Notes under the pieces: generated by a model | The model's database searches: none | The model's input: the letters and a program-made list of their open reading frames with translations, nothing else | What the model was told of the DNA's origin: nothing | Shown here: one piece after another, positions 29,238 through 37,991 of the stretch | Layout: every line of letters begins with the position of its first letter | How positions within the stretch are numbered: the first letter of the stretch is position 1 | Translations under genes and position numbers: made by a program | Assembly (NCBI GenBank): GCA_001768515.1 | Contig: MEOA01000021.1 | Location: 78,731-142,730 of the forward strand | Direction of reading: 5' to 3' | Source: Bacteroidetes bacterium GWE2_42_24 | GTDB taxonomy: Bacteria; Bacteroidota; Bacteroidia; Bacteroidales; TTA-H9 | Length of the DNA stretch: 64,000 nt

Positions 29238-29905
29238 ACAACGGAAGAGAATCGCTGCAGGAAGCAGTAAAAAGAGACTGCTCGAACGGGCAGGACTGCT
29301 TTAACGAGAATGGTTGTAACCATGAGTTTTACAAAAACCTCCCAGAGGACAATCCCGAAATCCGTCGGATGGGGTTCGAAACAAAATGTGTTCATGTATC
29401 AAAGTGCTCTCACAAATACTGCGACAAGTACAAATGGATATTGGACCGGGCAGAACATTATAGCGTCAAAACCGGAAAAACTACTGATCAGATTCTTGAT
29501 GTTTGGGAAAAGGATAGAACCTATTGGTACATGAACTATTACCAGGAATGCAATCAACCAGTGCTGGAAGGAGAAAACATTATTTTCTACGACGATTGGA
29601 TCAGCGCCTTGAAGGCCCGTTTCGGTGATGATCCTAAATTATGGGCATTCAAATGTCCGGCTTGCGGTAATATTCAAACTATACAGGACTTCTTAGATCA
29701 CAATATTGAAACACCAGAAAAAAAAGTGTATTTCAATTGCATTGGCAGGTATATCAACGGCATTGGGTGCAATTGGTCTCTTGGTGGTTTACTGAAGATC
29801 CACACCTGCACTGTCATCAAGGATGCCCAGCCATTCCCTGTTTTTAAGATGGCAACGATTGACGAATCTGAGGAAAGAAACAAAGCACTAACAATCAATT
29901 TATAA
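29234..29905 (+). CDS. VVA0879-like cysteine-rich protein
   Basis: The 223-residue protein is coupled to the ParB-like gene by an ATGA overlap. Its C-terminal half reads WAFKCPACGNIQTIQDFLDHN, then VYFNCIGRYINGIGCNW, GGLLKIHTCTV and FPVFKMA, the pattern of the VVA0879 family, which carries a putative zinc-binding CxxC. The N-terminal half adds more Cys and His (CSNGQDCFNENGCNHEFY, CVHVSKCSHKYCDKYK). The function of the family is not known. It recurs in phages and plasmids. Confidence 0.65.
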   Translation: MNNGRESLQEAVKRDCSNGQDCFNENGCNHEFYKNLPEDNPEIRRMGFETKCVHVSKCSHKYCDKYKWILDRAEHYSVKTGKTTDQILDVWEKDRTYWYMNYYQECNQPVLEGENIIFYDDWISALKARFGDDPKLWAFKCPACGNIQTIQDFLDHNIETPEKKVYFNCIGRYINGIGCNWSLGGLLKIHTCTVIKDAQPFPVFKMATIDESEERNKALTINL

Positions 29906-29910
29906 ATCTT

Positions 29911-30246
29911 ATGGATCAAGAATTTTCCACCTTCCAGTCATGGGCAATTGTCGAACTGTTCGGGCATACTCAGCTCGCTGGTAAGGTAACTGAACAAACC
30001 ATTGCCGGACAGTCATTCCTCCGGATCGATGTCCCCCACACCACCCATTGCCCTGCCTTCACCAAATACCATCTGCCAAGTGCGGTATATGGATTAACTC
30101 CCGTTGACCAGGACTATGCCTCCCGTATGGCCGAACACATCGGCGCACAACCGGTCAACAGTTACAACCATCATGAGGTGATTGCAGAAATCATACGTGA
30201 AAAACTTCAGGACATAAACAAACAAATCCCGGAAACCACCGATTAA
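29911..30246 (+). CDS. Conserved phage/mobile-element hypothetical protein
   Basis: The 111-residue protein reads WAIVELFGHTQLAGKVTEQ, then FLRIDVP and PAFTKYHLPSAVYGLTPV. I recall this pattern from small uncharacterised proteins of phages and plasmids, with no known function. It starts 5 bp after the previous stop. The recollection cannot be checked here. Confidence 0.6.
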   Translation: MDQEFSTFQSWAIVELFGHTQLAGKVTEQTIAGQSFLRIDVPHTTHCPAFTKYHLPSAVYGLTPVDQDYASRMAEHIGAQPVNSYNHHEVIAEIIREKLQDINKQIPETTD

Positions 30247-30307
30247 AAGCACCCTGTTTGAAAAGAATCAATTGATTTAAAATAGTGTATATCATTTAAT
30301 TATTAAT

Positions 30308-30571
30308 ATGGATTATAATATTATTGAAGTACATACAAAACACCTAAACGGTATTTTGGCAGAAATTGCAGTATTGTGGGTCTCGAACGAAGAAGAAGGA
30401 TGGGTAAGAGCATCCTACGCCACAACAAAGCCTATATGGGGCTACAAATATCTTATGCCGGAAGAAATGATATCCGACCGACTAATTCAGGAAGTCGCCG
30501 GGCTGGGTATGAATCTGCCAGATGACAAGAAGAAAAAATTCTTTCCTGGTAAAAGAAAATGGGAACAATAG
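30308..30571 (+). CDS. Small hypothetical protein
   Basis: The 87-residue acidic and aromatic protein (MDYNIIEVHTKHLNG...GWVRASYATTKPIWGYKY...KKKKFFPGKRKWEQ) starts 61 bp after the previous gene. No domain was recognised. The composition is protein-like and strand and spacing fit the operon. Confidence 0.55.
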   Translation: MDYNIIEVHTKHLNGILAEIAVLWVSNEEEGWVRASYATTKPIWGYKYLMPEEMISDRLIQEVAGLGMNLPDDKKKKFFPGKRKWEQ

Positions 30572-30592
30572 AAATTGATATTGAATTAGAAC

Positions 30593-30796
30593 ATGGCCAA
30601 AGAAAAGATAACGCTGCCTTATATCATCGGCGAACATCCCGATGTAAAAGGCCGAATCGTGATAGCTTTCGATAACACCGGACTAAATCTCTCTAACCCC
30701 GGGCACAGACATTATATTGATGTACTAGCTAAAATCATGATAACGCAGATGTATGCTAAGGCAAACAATATTGACTCAAATAATGTGAAATATTAA
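30593..30796 (+). CDS. Small hypothetical protein
   Basis: The 67-residue frame (MAKEKITLPYIIGEHPDVKGRI...) follows the previous gene by 21 bp. No motif was recognised. It is accepted on operon position and protein-like composition. Confidence 0.5.
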   Translation: MAKEKITLPYIIGEHPDVKGRIVIAFDNTGLNLSNPGHRHYIDVLAKIMITQMYAKANNIDSNNVKY

Positions 30797-30810
30797 AACC
30801 CAGATTACCC

Positions 30811-31014
30811 ATGCCCCAAATCCGCCACCCCCCCACCCCGATACCTGATGGATCAGTGCTGATCCGCACCGGCTTCCTGTTTGGAAAGCCTGCCATCTTC
30901 ATCAGCTATAATGCAATCACATGGAGGCTGCGATCAACGCATGCTTCAATATACAGTCAACAAAAGGCATTTTTCATACTTACTCAAGCTATCAATGAAA
31001 CAATTACGATTTGA
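30811..31014 (+). CDS. Small hypothetical protein
   Basis: The 67-residue frame (MPQIRHPPTPIPDGSVLIRTGFLFGKPAIFISYNAITWRL) begins 14 bp after the previous stop and overlaps the next gene by 20 bp. Its first half looks like a small beta-rich protein. No family was recognised. Confidence 0.45.
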   Translation: MPQIRHPPTPIPDGSVLIRTGFLFGKPAIFISYNAITWRLRSTHASIYSQQKAFFILTQAINETITI

Positions 31015-31483
31015 TGATGCTCCAGGTCGACTCCTGGCACTCATGATAGAGTTTCTCCCTATGGTTTCAAAATACGAAGCCAAGTATGGAGCCACCAATC
31101 CTCAAGTACAATTTTACCGAAAGATGATGGAGACCTTACGGTACTCATTACTCTATATGAACGATGTTGAATTCATTTTCAAACGCAACAGCATGCTGGA
31201 AGAGAACATCGAGCTGCTCAGCGAACGACTTCACACTATCGAATCACGACTGGCATTATATGAAGAGATAAGGACAAATGTCAGCAATGGAGAATTGGCT
31301 CAGATGATGGCCAGAGTGCAATCCCGTATGGATGAAATCCCATCGGATCCCTCCTTTCTTACCGGTCAGGAATCCACACCGGAGGACGTGATGGCAAGTT
31401 TCCGGAGACACATCGCAATCACGCGCCTTGGCAAGATGGAAAAGATAGAGATCAACAAGAACAACCAATTAGAAGAGCTTTAA
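30995..31483 (+). CDS. Helical hypothetical protein upstream of the helicase
   Basis: I chose the ATG at 30995 (MKQLRFDDAPGRLLALMIEFLP), giving 162 residues and a 20-bp overlap with the previous gene. The longer frame from 30881 overlaps by 134 bp and its extra residues look non-conserved. The protein is largely helical with a coiled-coil segment (LEENIELLSERLHTIESRLALYEEI). It sits directly before the VirE/VapE-type gene and could be a replication accessory, which is inference. Confidence 0.6.
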   Translation: MKQLRFDDAPGRLLALMIEFLPMVSKYEAKYGATNPQVQFYRKMMETLRYSLLYMNDVEFIFKRNSMLEENIELLSERLHTIESRLALYEEIRTNVSNGELAQMMARVQSRMDEIPSDPSFLTGQESTPEDVMASFRRHIAITRLGKMEKIEINKNNQLEEL

Positions 31484-31486
31484 AGA

Positions 31487-33010
31487 ATGGATGAAAATCC
31501 CCTGGACCTTATCGATCCGTCTATTGTTAACGAAGATGAATTGATGCTTACAGCCGAACGGTTGTTTGAAGAAGCCGGCCAATCAGTGCAAAAAAAGGCC
31601 AGTGCATTGGAGGAGTTATGCATTCAAATGCTGGATCTTCCAACCGTCAGGATTGACTTCTATAAAAATATCATGTCACGCAAATTCAAGGTTCCTAAAA
31701 CAGTTTTTGCAGACATGCTCAAAACATTGCGACAGCAACGTGATGCTGATATGGGACTTGATGTTGACGAAGAAGAGGGATTGTCCGTCCCCCTTATTAC
31801 CCGGGTAGAAAGCTTTATCAACAGGCGTTATGTGATACGATACAATGTCATTTCAAACCAGTTTCAAAGCCGCAAAAATGATAATGAATCACCCTATGAG
31901 CTAATGAATGAGAACAACATCCTTCGTGACCTGAAACAACATCACTTTAACTATCCTATGACTAATTTAATTGAATTGCTCAAATCGGACTTTGTTCCAC
32001 GATACAATCCCATCAAAGAATACTTCGAACAGTTAGAGCCCTGGGATGGCCGTACCGATTACATCGGTGAACTGTCGAAATACATCAATCTTGAGGATGA
32101 ATCAGAAAGGGATCGTTTCAAAAGGATGTTCGCTAAAATGTTTGTCAGATCAATCGCTTGTTCGTTTGAAGAGGCATTTAACAAGCATGCTTTTATCCTG
32201 ATACATGAGGCACAGAGCTCGGGAAAGACAACATTCCTCAGGTGGCTTTGCCCAAAAAAACTGAAGGATTACTTTTCTGAAGAGCTGTCACTCGATAAAG
32301 ATGGTATGATATCGCTTACCGAGAATTTCATAATCAACATGGATGAGCTGTCGACGATGTCAAAATACGAGATCAACTCTTTGAAGTCGGTCCTGTCAAA
32401 AGATAAGGTAAAGGTTCGTATTCCATACGAACGCCGCCCGACAATCCTTCAGCGCCGGTGCAACTTTGTTGGATCAACAAATAGGCGTGAATTCCTGACA
32501 GACGAAACCGGTAATGTGCGATGGATCTGTTTCGTGATAAAGTCAATCAACTGGAGCTATATGGCCGATATTGATATAGACATGGTTTGGGCCCAGGCTT
32601 ATCACCTGAAAAATAACACAAAATTTCAATACCAGCTTACGGCAGAAGAGTTGGAAGAAAATGAAAAGGCAAATGCCAACTTCCTAACCCGGACACCCGA
32701 GATGGAACTCATTCAAAAATGCTATTCACCATCATCTCAAGGCGTGCTTGGCGCACAGTTCAAAACAGCTACTGATATTCTTCAGTTTATTCAAACAAAA
32801 GTTAACATGAGGCTGACCGCTGTAAACATTGGAAAAGCATTGTCGATTCTTGGTTTTGCCCGCGAACACTTATGGCAGGGTGAGCTGGGCTATACAGTCA
32901 AAGGCTACTGGGTTTATGAAAAGTCTGATCTGGAGCAAGCCAACGAAACCGCAAAATTGACAATATGCACCAACTCACAAGATGACTGTGAAACCAAACC
33001 ACCATTTTAA
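31487..33010 (+). CDS. VirE/VapE-type replication helicase (P-loop ATPase)
   Basis: The 507-residue protein carries the VirE/VapE ATPase core at about residues 195-400. It has YFEQLEPWDGRTDYI, RSIACSFEEAFNKHAFILIHEAQSSGKTTF (Walker A, Lys247-Thr248), NMDELSTMSKYEINSLKSVLSKDKVKVRIPYERRP, and a CNFVGSTNRREFLTDETGNVRWI motif-C-like segment. These proteins replace a DnaB-type helicase in phages, plasmids and phage satellites. No separate primase was seen upstream. It is the strongest replication gene in the element and the last large one before a non-coding region with repeated boxes. Confidence 0.88.
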   Translation: MDENPLDLIDPSIVNEDELMLTAERLFEEAGQSVQKKASALEELCIQMLDLPTVRIDFYKNIMSRKFKVPKTVFADMLKTLRQQRDADMGLDVDEEEGLSVPLITRVESFINRRYVIRYNVISNQFQSRKNDNESPYELMNENNILRDLKQHHFNYPMTNLIELLKSDFVPRYNPIKEYFEQLEPWDGRTDYIGELSKYINLEDESERDRFKRMFAKMFVRSIACSFEEAFNKHAFILIHEAQSSGKTTFLRWLCPKKLKDYFSEELSLDKDGMISLTENFIINMDELSTMSKYEINSLKSVLSKDKVKVRIPYERRPTILQRRCNFVGSTNRREFLTDETGNVRWICFVIKSINWSYMADIDIDMVWAQAYHLKNNTKFQYQLTAEELEENEKANANFLTRTPEMELIQKCYSPSSQGVLGAQFKTATDILQFIQTKVNMRLTAVNIGKALSILGFAREHLWQGELGYTVKGYWVYEKSDLEQANETAKLTICTNSQDDCETKPPF

Positions 33011-33041
33011 AGCACACAATTAATAACAAAATCGAACACCC

Positions 33042-33392
33042 ATGAGCGCTTATAGCAAACCCTTGGTAAAGAAAGACAGTGAAAGCCAGTATCTGGAACT
33101 ATCTACCTATCCTGCACAAATTCCTGAAGGGAAAATTGCTATGTTCATGGGTGTTTATATATACAGTTACCTCCCTCCGGTGATGCGGTTGGCCAAAATA
33201 TCCGATCTGTTTTTCGACACTAACCGCCCTGGTAGCACATGGACTCCCAGACAGGGAGTTCGTTATTTGGTCGAATCATTTCTGCAGCCAGGACACTATG
33301 TGGCTATGGTGGTTAATGCCGATGATTCATTTGAGAACATCAAACCCTGGTACGCGTGGCAGAAAATATGGGTTAAGGATGAAGGCAAGTAA
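33042..33392 (+). CDS. Hypothetical protein, end of early operon
   Basis: The 116-residue protein (MSAYSKPLVKKDSESQYLELSTYPAQIPEGKIAMF...) starts 31 bp after the helicase gene. It is rich in Trp and Tyr towards the C-terminus (WYAWQKIWVKDEGK) and has no recognised domain. It is the last gene before the 1.1-kb non-coding segment. Confidence 0.6.
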   Translation: MSAYSKPLVKKDSESQYLELSTYPAQIPEGKIAMFMGVYIYSYLPPVMRLAKISDLFFDTNRPGSTWTPRQGVRYLVESFLQPGHYVAMVVNADDSFENIKPWYAWQKIWVKDEGK

Positions 33393-33642
33393 TCATACTT
33401 TTAAACTGTCCTAACTCGATTATATTCATCGAAAAAGCTAACCCCTGATCTTACCAGATACAACTGTATTCAGCCAGGAACTAACAAGCGTCACCTAAAG
33501 GGGCCATTCCAGATACAATACTTCAATACCGGCTCGAACCTATCGAGCTAAAACCTCATTACACCTATCAGAAGTAATGAGGAGCCTTTAAGGCATCCGC
33601 TCCGACACGACTTCTTTTTACAATTCTGATGATCGGCCTTAA

Positions 33643-33831
33643 CCGAGTAAGATTATTTTGTTTTGGTCGAAGTTGGTACCGATATCATAGCTCAATCTTG
33701 TATTTCAAGTTTTTAGCTGCATAAAAACATCATAATAACTTACTCGGTTACTCGTTTCTCACAAACTATCATAAAAAGCGTTTGTTTTAAACAAGTAACT
33801 TAGTTATTTATCTCTTACTCGGTCTTACTCG
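33643..33831. repeat. TTACTCGG / CCGAGTAA box cluster (iteron-like)
   Basis: Copies read CCGAGTAAG (33643-33651, reversed), CTTACTCGGTTACTCG (33739-33754, one full plus one partial) and CTTACTCGGTCTTACTCG (33814-33831, one full plus one partial). Related AAGTAACTTAGTTA and AAGCAACTTAGTAAG lie near 33793 and 33883. Such spaced boxes are usual for replication-initiator or partition-protein sites. Confidence 0.6.
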
Positions 33832-34213
33832 AAACAGTCGTTTTTATGTCTAGTAAATATTAAATTACTGAAAATCAAACTAAGCAACTTAGTAAGTAAG
33901 TATGGGGGCATTTACTTTTATTAGGAATTAAAAATGATTTTTTTGTTTAAATATCAAGAAACTGTATTTGAATTCCAAGTAAGTCTTCGTTGCAAACTAC
34001 CTCAAAATGCATCCAATCCGATGAAATGGGACTTACCTTCTAATGCCTATAATTTAAGTAACTCACTATCACAATTATTTAGTTCTCATAACTCTTTTCT
34101 GATGAAATGCTATATTAATAAATAACCAATCCCTTTTGACTTTCTTGGCAACAATTAAGATTTTCATGTTTTGAGTTTGATGCACAATTGATAATACCAT
34201 AAAAATTCAAAAA

Positions 34214-34245
34214 TTGTTACAAGTATGCAAAAGTTTGTAACTTTG
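34214..34245 (+). promoter_or_regulatory. Promoter upstream of the ATPase/STAS operon
   Basis: TTG at 34214-34216 and TAACTTTG at 34238-34245 are spaced by 21 bp, a good Bacteroidota-type promoter. It lies about 257 bp before the ATG at 34503. Confidence 0.6.
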
Positions 34246-34502
34246 TCCGGTTTAATACATGATATGTATATCGAAATACTTTTGTAAGACAAAGAGTTGT
34301 TCTTCTATTCGTATACGCATTGTTTAATTAATATTTTTAGAATAACAACATTTTGACACAAAATGCTAGCATTAATATCTATTTAAGTGCGATTTTCTCT
34401 TATAACCGCAAATAAGAGTTGAATTGTACAAAGACGTAGTAATGAACTCAATAACTCATAAATAATAACTTGCATACCTTGATAAGTTAACAGAGTCAAA
34501 AT

Positions 34503-35579
34503 ATGAAAAATAAAAATCACATTTCTAAACTCAGAATTAAACTTTATCAAGAGAAGTTAGAACGTCTCAAGAGAAAATCAGCAAGTAAAAAGCGGTTACA
34601 GAATATAGCAAATAACAAGAGAGTTTCTTCTATTAGAGAAACAAAACATAAAAATGAAAGTCTATTTAATCAACCCAAAGAAGCTACTGTATCATCAAAA
34701 TCAGATTTTACTCTATTAGATTTTCCTGAGAATGTTCTTTCATTCATAAAAATGGTTGACGAAGTAACTAAGAAAAAGAAATATAAGACTATCTTCTTTG
34801 ACATATCTCAAGTCACAAGTATTGACATTGGGTCAATCGGATTACTTTTGTCTAAAATAAATGAACTTTCAACGGTTGGAATAAAGGTTAAAGGTAACTT
34901 CCCTGAAAATGCCCCATGCAAGAAGATAATATGTGAATCAGGTTTTTTATCTCATATGAATGACATGAAAGGACGTAGGTTTAATTATTTAAGAGGCGAA
35001 AGTAATCTTATGGTCAGTAGAGGATTCGATAGAACAAGTAATGTTTTAGTAGGTTCTGCAATAAGGAAGGCGGTAAAGCATCTAACTGGTGTTGATGAGA
35101 GTTATAGGCCTTTGTATAGCCTTGCACAAGAAATGTGTGCTAATTCGGTAGAACATGCAAATGAACATCACCACTCGAAGAACTGGCTGTTTTCCGTTAC
35201 GTATAAAAATGCAGATACAGTATGCTTTACTATGACTGATATTGGACGTGGAATTTTGGGAACTTTGAAGCGAAAAGCCTCACAGATAATTAAAGAAGTT
35301 TTGCTTTCAGATGATAAAGATATATTAGGCAGGGCATTTGATAAGCAGTACACTTCTAAAACAAAAGATATTAACAGAAATAAAGGATTACCCAAAATTA
35401 AATCAATTGCTGACAATAATTTTATCAACAATTTTGTTGTAATTACTAACAATGTACTTTTAGATTTTTCAAATAACAATAACTCGAAGTTATTAAATAA
35501 GAAATTCGATGGAACATTTTACTATTGGGAATTAAATAAAAAATGCATAGAAACATGGAAAATAAGAAAATCACAATAG
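34503..35579 (+). CDS. STAS-like domain fused to GHKL ATPase
   Basis: The 358-residue protein has a very basic N-terminus (residues 1-55). A STAS-like region follows at about 70-155: YKTIFFDISQVTSIDIGSIGLLLSKINEL, then GFLSHMNDMKG. A GHKL-type ATPase follows from about 190: EMCANSVEHANEHH (N-box, Asn214), then FTMTDIGRGILGTL (G1-like, Asp246). This combines, in one chain, the antagonist partners of anti-sigma and anti-anti-sigma switching. The next gene encodes another STAS-like protein, overlapping by up to 37 bp. Coding DNA is AT-rich compared with the phage genes. The role is unknown; a sensor-switch module of a defence system is my inference. Confidence 0.75.
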   Translation: MKNKNHISKLRIKLYQEKLERLKRKSASKKRLQNIANNKRVSSIRETKHKNESLFNQPKEATVSSKSDFTLLDFPENVLSFIKMVDEVTKKKKYKTIFFDISQVTSIDIGSIGLLLSKINELSTVGIKVKGNFPENAPCKKIICESGFLSHMNDMKGRRFNYLRGESNLMVSRGFDRTSNVLVGSAIRKAVKHLTGVDESYRPLYSLAQEMCANSVEHANEHHHSKNWLFSVTYKNADTVCFTMTDIGRGILGTLKRKASQIIKEVLLSDDKDILGRAFDKQYTSKTKDINRNKGLPKIKSIADNNFINNFVVITNNVLLDFSNNNNSKLLNKKFDGTFYYWELNKKCIETWKIRKSQ

Positions 35580-35992
35580 CCGTAATGGATTACTCAAAAA
35601 GCCCTGGGCCAAGATACAGTGCGCAAGGAGATGATTCTGGTGAGGATTTTTATCACAAAATCCTTAATGAGAAATTTAAATATGCCTGCGACAATAAATT
35701 AGATATAGAAATTAATTTAGATGGACCAGATGGTTATGCATCATCTTTTCTTGATGAAGCATTTGGAAATCTTGTTTTCGATTTTGGGAAAGAAGATGTT
35801 AAAAATCGAGTTACAATCATTTCAAATGAAGAACCTGAATGGATTGAGATGATTATAAATGAGACATATAACGAATGGGAAGAAAGACGCATTGCAAATG
35901 ATACCCCAACGAAAACAGCAAAACACGAGGCTTGGTGGCGATTAAATTATAATAATTTATTGAGTAAGGAAGAATGGGTATGCAGCATTTAA
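35543..35992 (+). CDS. DUF4325-like STAS protein
   Basis: The 149-residue protein (Met5 at 35555 is an equally good start) reads ITIAVMDYSKSPGPRYSAQGDDSGEDFYHKIL, then LDIEINLDGPDGYASSFLDEAFGNLVFDFGKEDVKNRVTI. The strand-then-SSFLDEAFG motif is characteristic of the DUF4325 STAS-like family, known beside GHKL ATPase genes. It overlaps the ATPase gene before it and the small membrane protein gene after it, so the three are translated together. It probably binds the ATPase and controls it or is phosphorylated by it; that is inference from anti-anti-sigma proteins. Confidence 0.75.
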   Translation: MHRNMENKKITIAVMDYSKSPGPRYSAQGDDSGEDFYHKILNEKFKYACDNKLDIEINLDGPDGYASSFLDEAFGNLVFDFGKEDVKNRVTIISNEEPEWIEMIINETYNEWEERRIANDTPTKTAKHEAWWRLNYNNLLSKEEWVCSI

Positions 35993-36477
35993 TTATCCTT
36001 AATATTAGTCTTTCAGACTGTATTGACATTGTTGACATCATAGTAACTTCCTTGTTAGGAGTGTGGATTGCATTAGCAGTTCAAAGCAATTTGACAAAAA
36101 AAAGATATTTACAGGAATATTTTATTTCAGAAGTAAAAGAGATTAGAGATTTGTATAAAACATTTATTAATCAACTATACAACGATAATTATTCTGCTAT
36201 TGAAATAAAGGAATGGTTTAAGGTAATGTCAATAAGAGCTCAAAATTTAGACAAATTTTTAAAACTAAATTACAAAATACAAGGCTCACTTATTGTTAGT
36301 AAACATGCTGAAATACAGCAGACAATTACTTTAATGGACGATTTTAATATTAATTATAATTCAAAAGTGGTGTCATTCTCAAGTAATTCAAAAAAAGAAA
36401 TACTAGAACTACACTCTGAACTGAGTTGTAATATAATTCAACGAATTATTGACATAAATAACGCTAAGCAGAAATGA
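35974..36477 (+). CDS. Small membrane-anchored protein, third gene of ATPase/STAS operon
   Basis: The 167-residue protein has one N-terminal hydrophobic segment (IVDIIVTSLLGVWIALAVQ, about residues 19-37) and a helical cytoplasmic part (about 45-165, EYFISEVKEIRDLYKTFINQLY). It overlaps the STAS-like gene by 19 bp. No family was recognised. A membrane protein coupled to a nucleotide-binding switch suggests an effector or sensor, which is inference. Codon use is AT-rich like the two upstream genes. Confidence 0.65.
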   Translation: MGMQHLIILNISLSDCIDIVDIIVTSLLGVWIALAVQSNLTKKRYLQEYFISEVKEIRDLYKTFINQLYNDNYSAIEIKEWFKVMSIRAQNLDKFLKLNYKIQGSLIVSKHAEIQQTITLMDDFNINYNSKVVSFSSNSKKEILELHSELSCNIIQRIIDINNAKQK

Positions 36478-36532
36478 TCTTAAAATTCTATTAAACATTA
36501 TATTCAACGATCTTGTATGCTATAAAAATTAA

Positions 36533-36630
36533 TTGATTTTCGCCAAAACTGTATTACTCTTGACCTATTTATAGTCTATAAACCGTTAATCCAAGCTAAG
36601 AACATTGATTTTTTCACTATAACGAGAGCT
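36533..36630 (+). promoter_or_regulatory. Cargo promoter block A
   Basis: TTG (36533-36535) and TACTCTTG (36555-36562) are spaced by 19 bp. The block shares CCAAAACTGTATTA, AAGCTAAG-n-ACATTGA and ACTATAA with block C at 40068-40157. The -7 box is slightly off consensus. It should drive the TIR gene. Confidence 0.6.
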
Positions 36631-36760
36631 AATCGATGAGTTTAGAATTTTGTACTGATATAAAACCAGCTCAGATATGAAACCCTGATTTAGCAATATC
36701 CTTGGTGAATAAATAAACATGTTTTAGCAACACAAGAAAAATCAACAAAATATAAACAAT

Positions 36761-37799
36761 ATGACATCGACAACAAGGAAAAAAAACTGGAACAAACAGT
36801 GAAAAAATATCGACAGAATCTTCGGCTACTAAAACAGCCAATCCTTTGGTTTTCATAAGCCACGACACAAGAGATGCTGAACTGGCAGAAGAATTTAGCA
36901 ATCTTCTAAAAAGTGCAAGTGCCGGTGGTCTAAAATCATTTCGTTCATCTGACAAAAAAGGCGCACAAGGAATTGAATACGGTTTGGATTGGTATCCTGC
37001 TATTATGGGAAAAATTGACGAAGCATCAGATGTTATTTGTCTTTTAACTCAACATAGTGTTGAGAGACCATGGATACTATATGAAGCAGGTGTAGCTAAA
37101 GGGAAATTAGACAAAAAAGTAATTGGTATTGCAATGGGGATTCAGCATAGCATTGCATTTACAGGCCCTTTTGCGCAGTTCCAAAATAATGACGGATCTG
37201 TTGAATCAATAACAAAGCTAGTTATTGACTTAGTTAACAAGGTGCCTGGACTAGATCCAGAAAGAAGTTTTGTTGAGCAACTTGTGAAAGGGTTTCATGA
37301 AAAATCTGAGGAAATTATCTCAAATTATGTTGTGCCTTCAACACCAGTAGTACAAGAGACAAGCGATGTTATGGTGGCAAAATTATTTGAAGAAGTCAAG
37401 ATTATGTTTGAAAGATTGCCATCAAGAATTGATAACAGGATTGACCAAAATAATAGAAGAATAAATACGAAAAAGAACCTTGAGATCATTGATGAAAGTA
37501 TGCATATTGCGATGAGGTCGCCTAATTCTGGCCTTGGATTTCTAATGGTGATTAGTTTTTTTAAGGATGAATTTCCATGGGTTTATGAAATCGGTCTTGA
37601 CACTTATCGTGGCGTTAAAAGAGCTAAAAATGATACCGAAAAGCAATTACTAATTGCCGATTTTAACGAAGTAATTGGACTTCTCGAACATCCGGTGATG
37701 CTAAAATTCTATGAGAATACTGAAAGTAGGTACCAACTAAGTAAAGCGTTAAAATACAATGTACACCGTTTCTTCAGCAAATTTATTAGTAGTGATTAA
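36761..37799 (+). CDS. TIR-domain protein with probable frameshifted start
   Basis: The unbroken frame starts only at a TTG (36846) and gives 317 residues. The TIR core begins at once (VFISHDTRDAELAEEF), and the TTG itself encodes the Leu of an NPLVFISHD motif. The ATG at 36761 reads MTSTTRKK and then needs one fewer A in the A8 tract at 36779-36786 to join TGTNSEKISTESSATKTANPLVFISHD. I therefore annotate from 36761 with a one-base frameshift. The TIR domain contains WILYEAGVAKGK, whose Glu (Glu80 from the TTG) is the catalytic residue of NAD-cleaving TIRs. The C-terminal 150 residues are unassigned. It is probably an NADase effector of anti-phage defence. Confidence 0.75.
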
Positions 37800-37991
37800 T
37801 TGAACGAATATTAATAATAAAGAAGGAGTTACCAATAACAAAGGTGTTGGGTAATAAGAGGTTTCGTGTTAAAAGAGCATTCTGTCCCATTTAAACTTTA
37901 GAATAGCTTGACGGTGATGACTCCGTAATTCATTGCGGCCGCTACACTCGAACGTTATAATGTAAAAAACTAAAATTAAATACATAATACA

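Larger units (their letters stand above)
33393..34502. other. 1.1-kb non-coding region, candidate replication origin
   Basis: No convincing gene was found; a 63-codon frame at 33934-34125 lacks support. The region becomes strongly A+T-rich to the right. It carries direct and inverted TTACTCGG boxes (33643-33831), a 9-bp hairpin CCTCATTAC/GTAATGAGG near 33550-33582, and a good promoter at 34214-34245. Position right after the helicase operon, clustered boxes and AT-richness together suggest an origin. Confidence 0.55.

Noticed and set aside
33643..33831. CRISPR array
   Set aside because: The boxes are short (8-9 bases), irregularly spaced and in both orientations, with no cas genes nearby.
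33934..34125. 63-codon plus-strand frame in the non-coding region
   Set aside because: Low-complexity Ser/Asn-rich product, no family and no nearby start signal; more likely non-coding.
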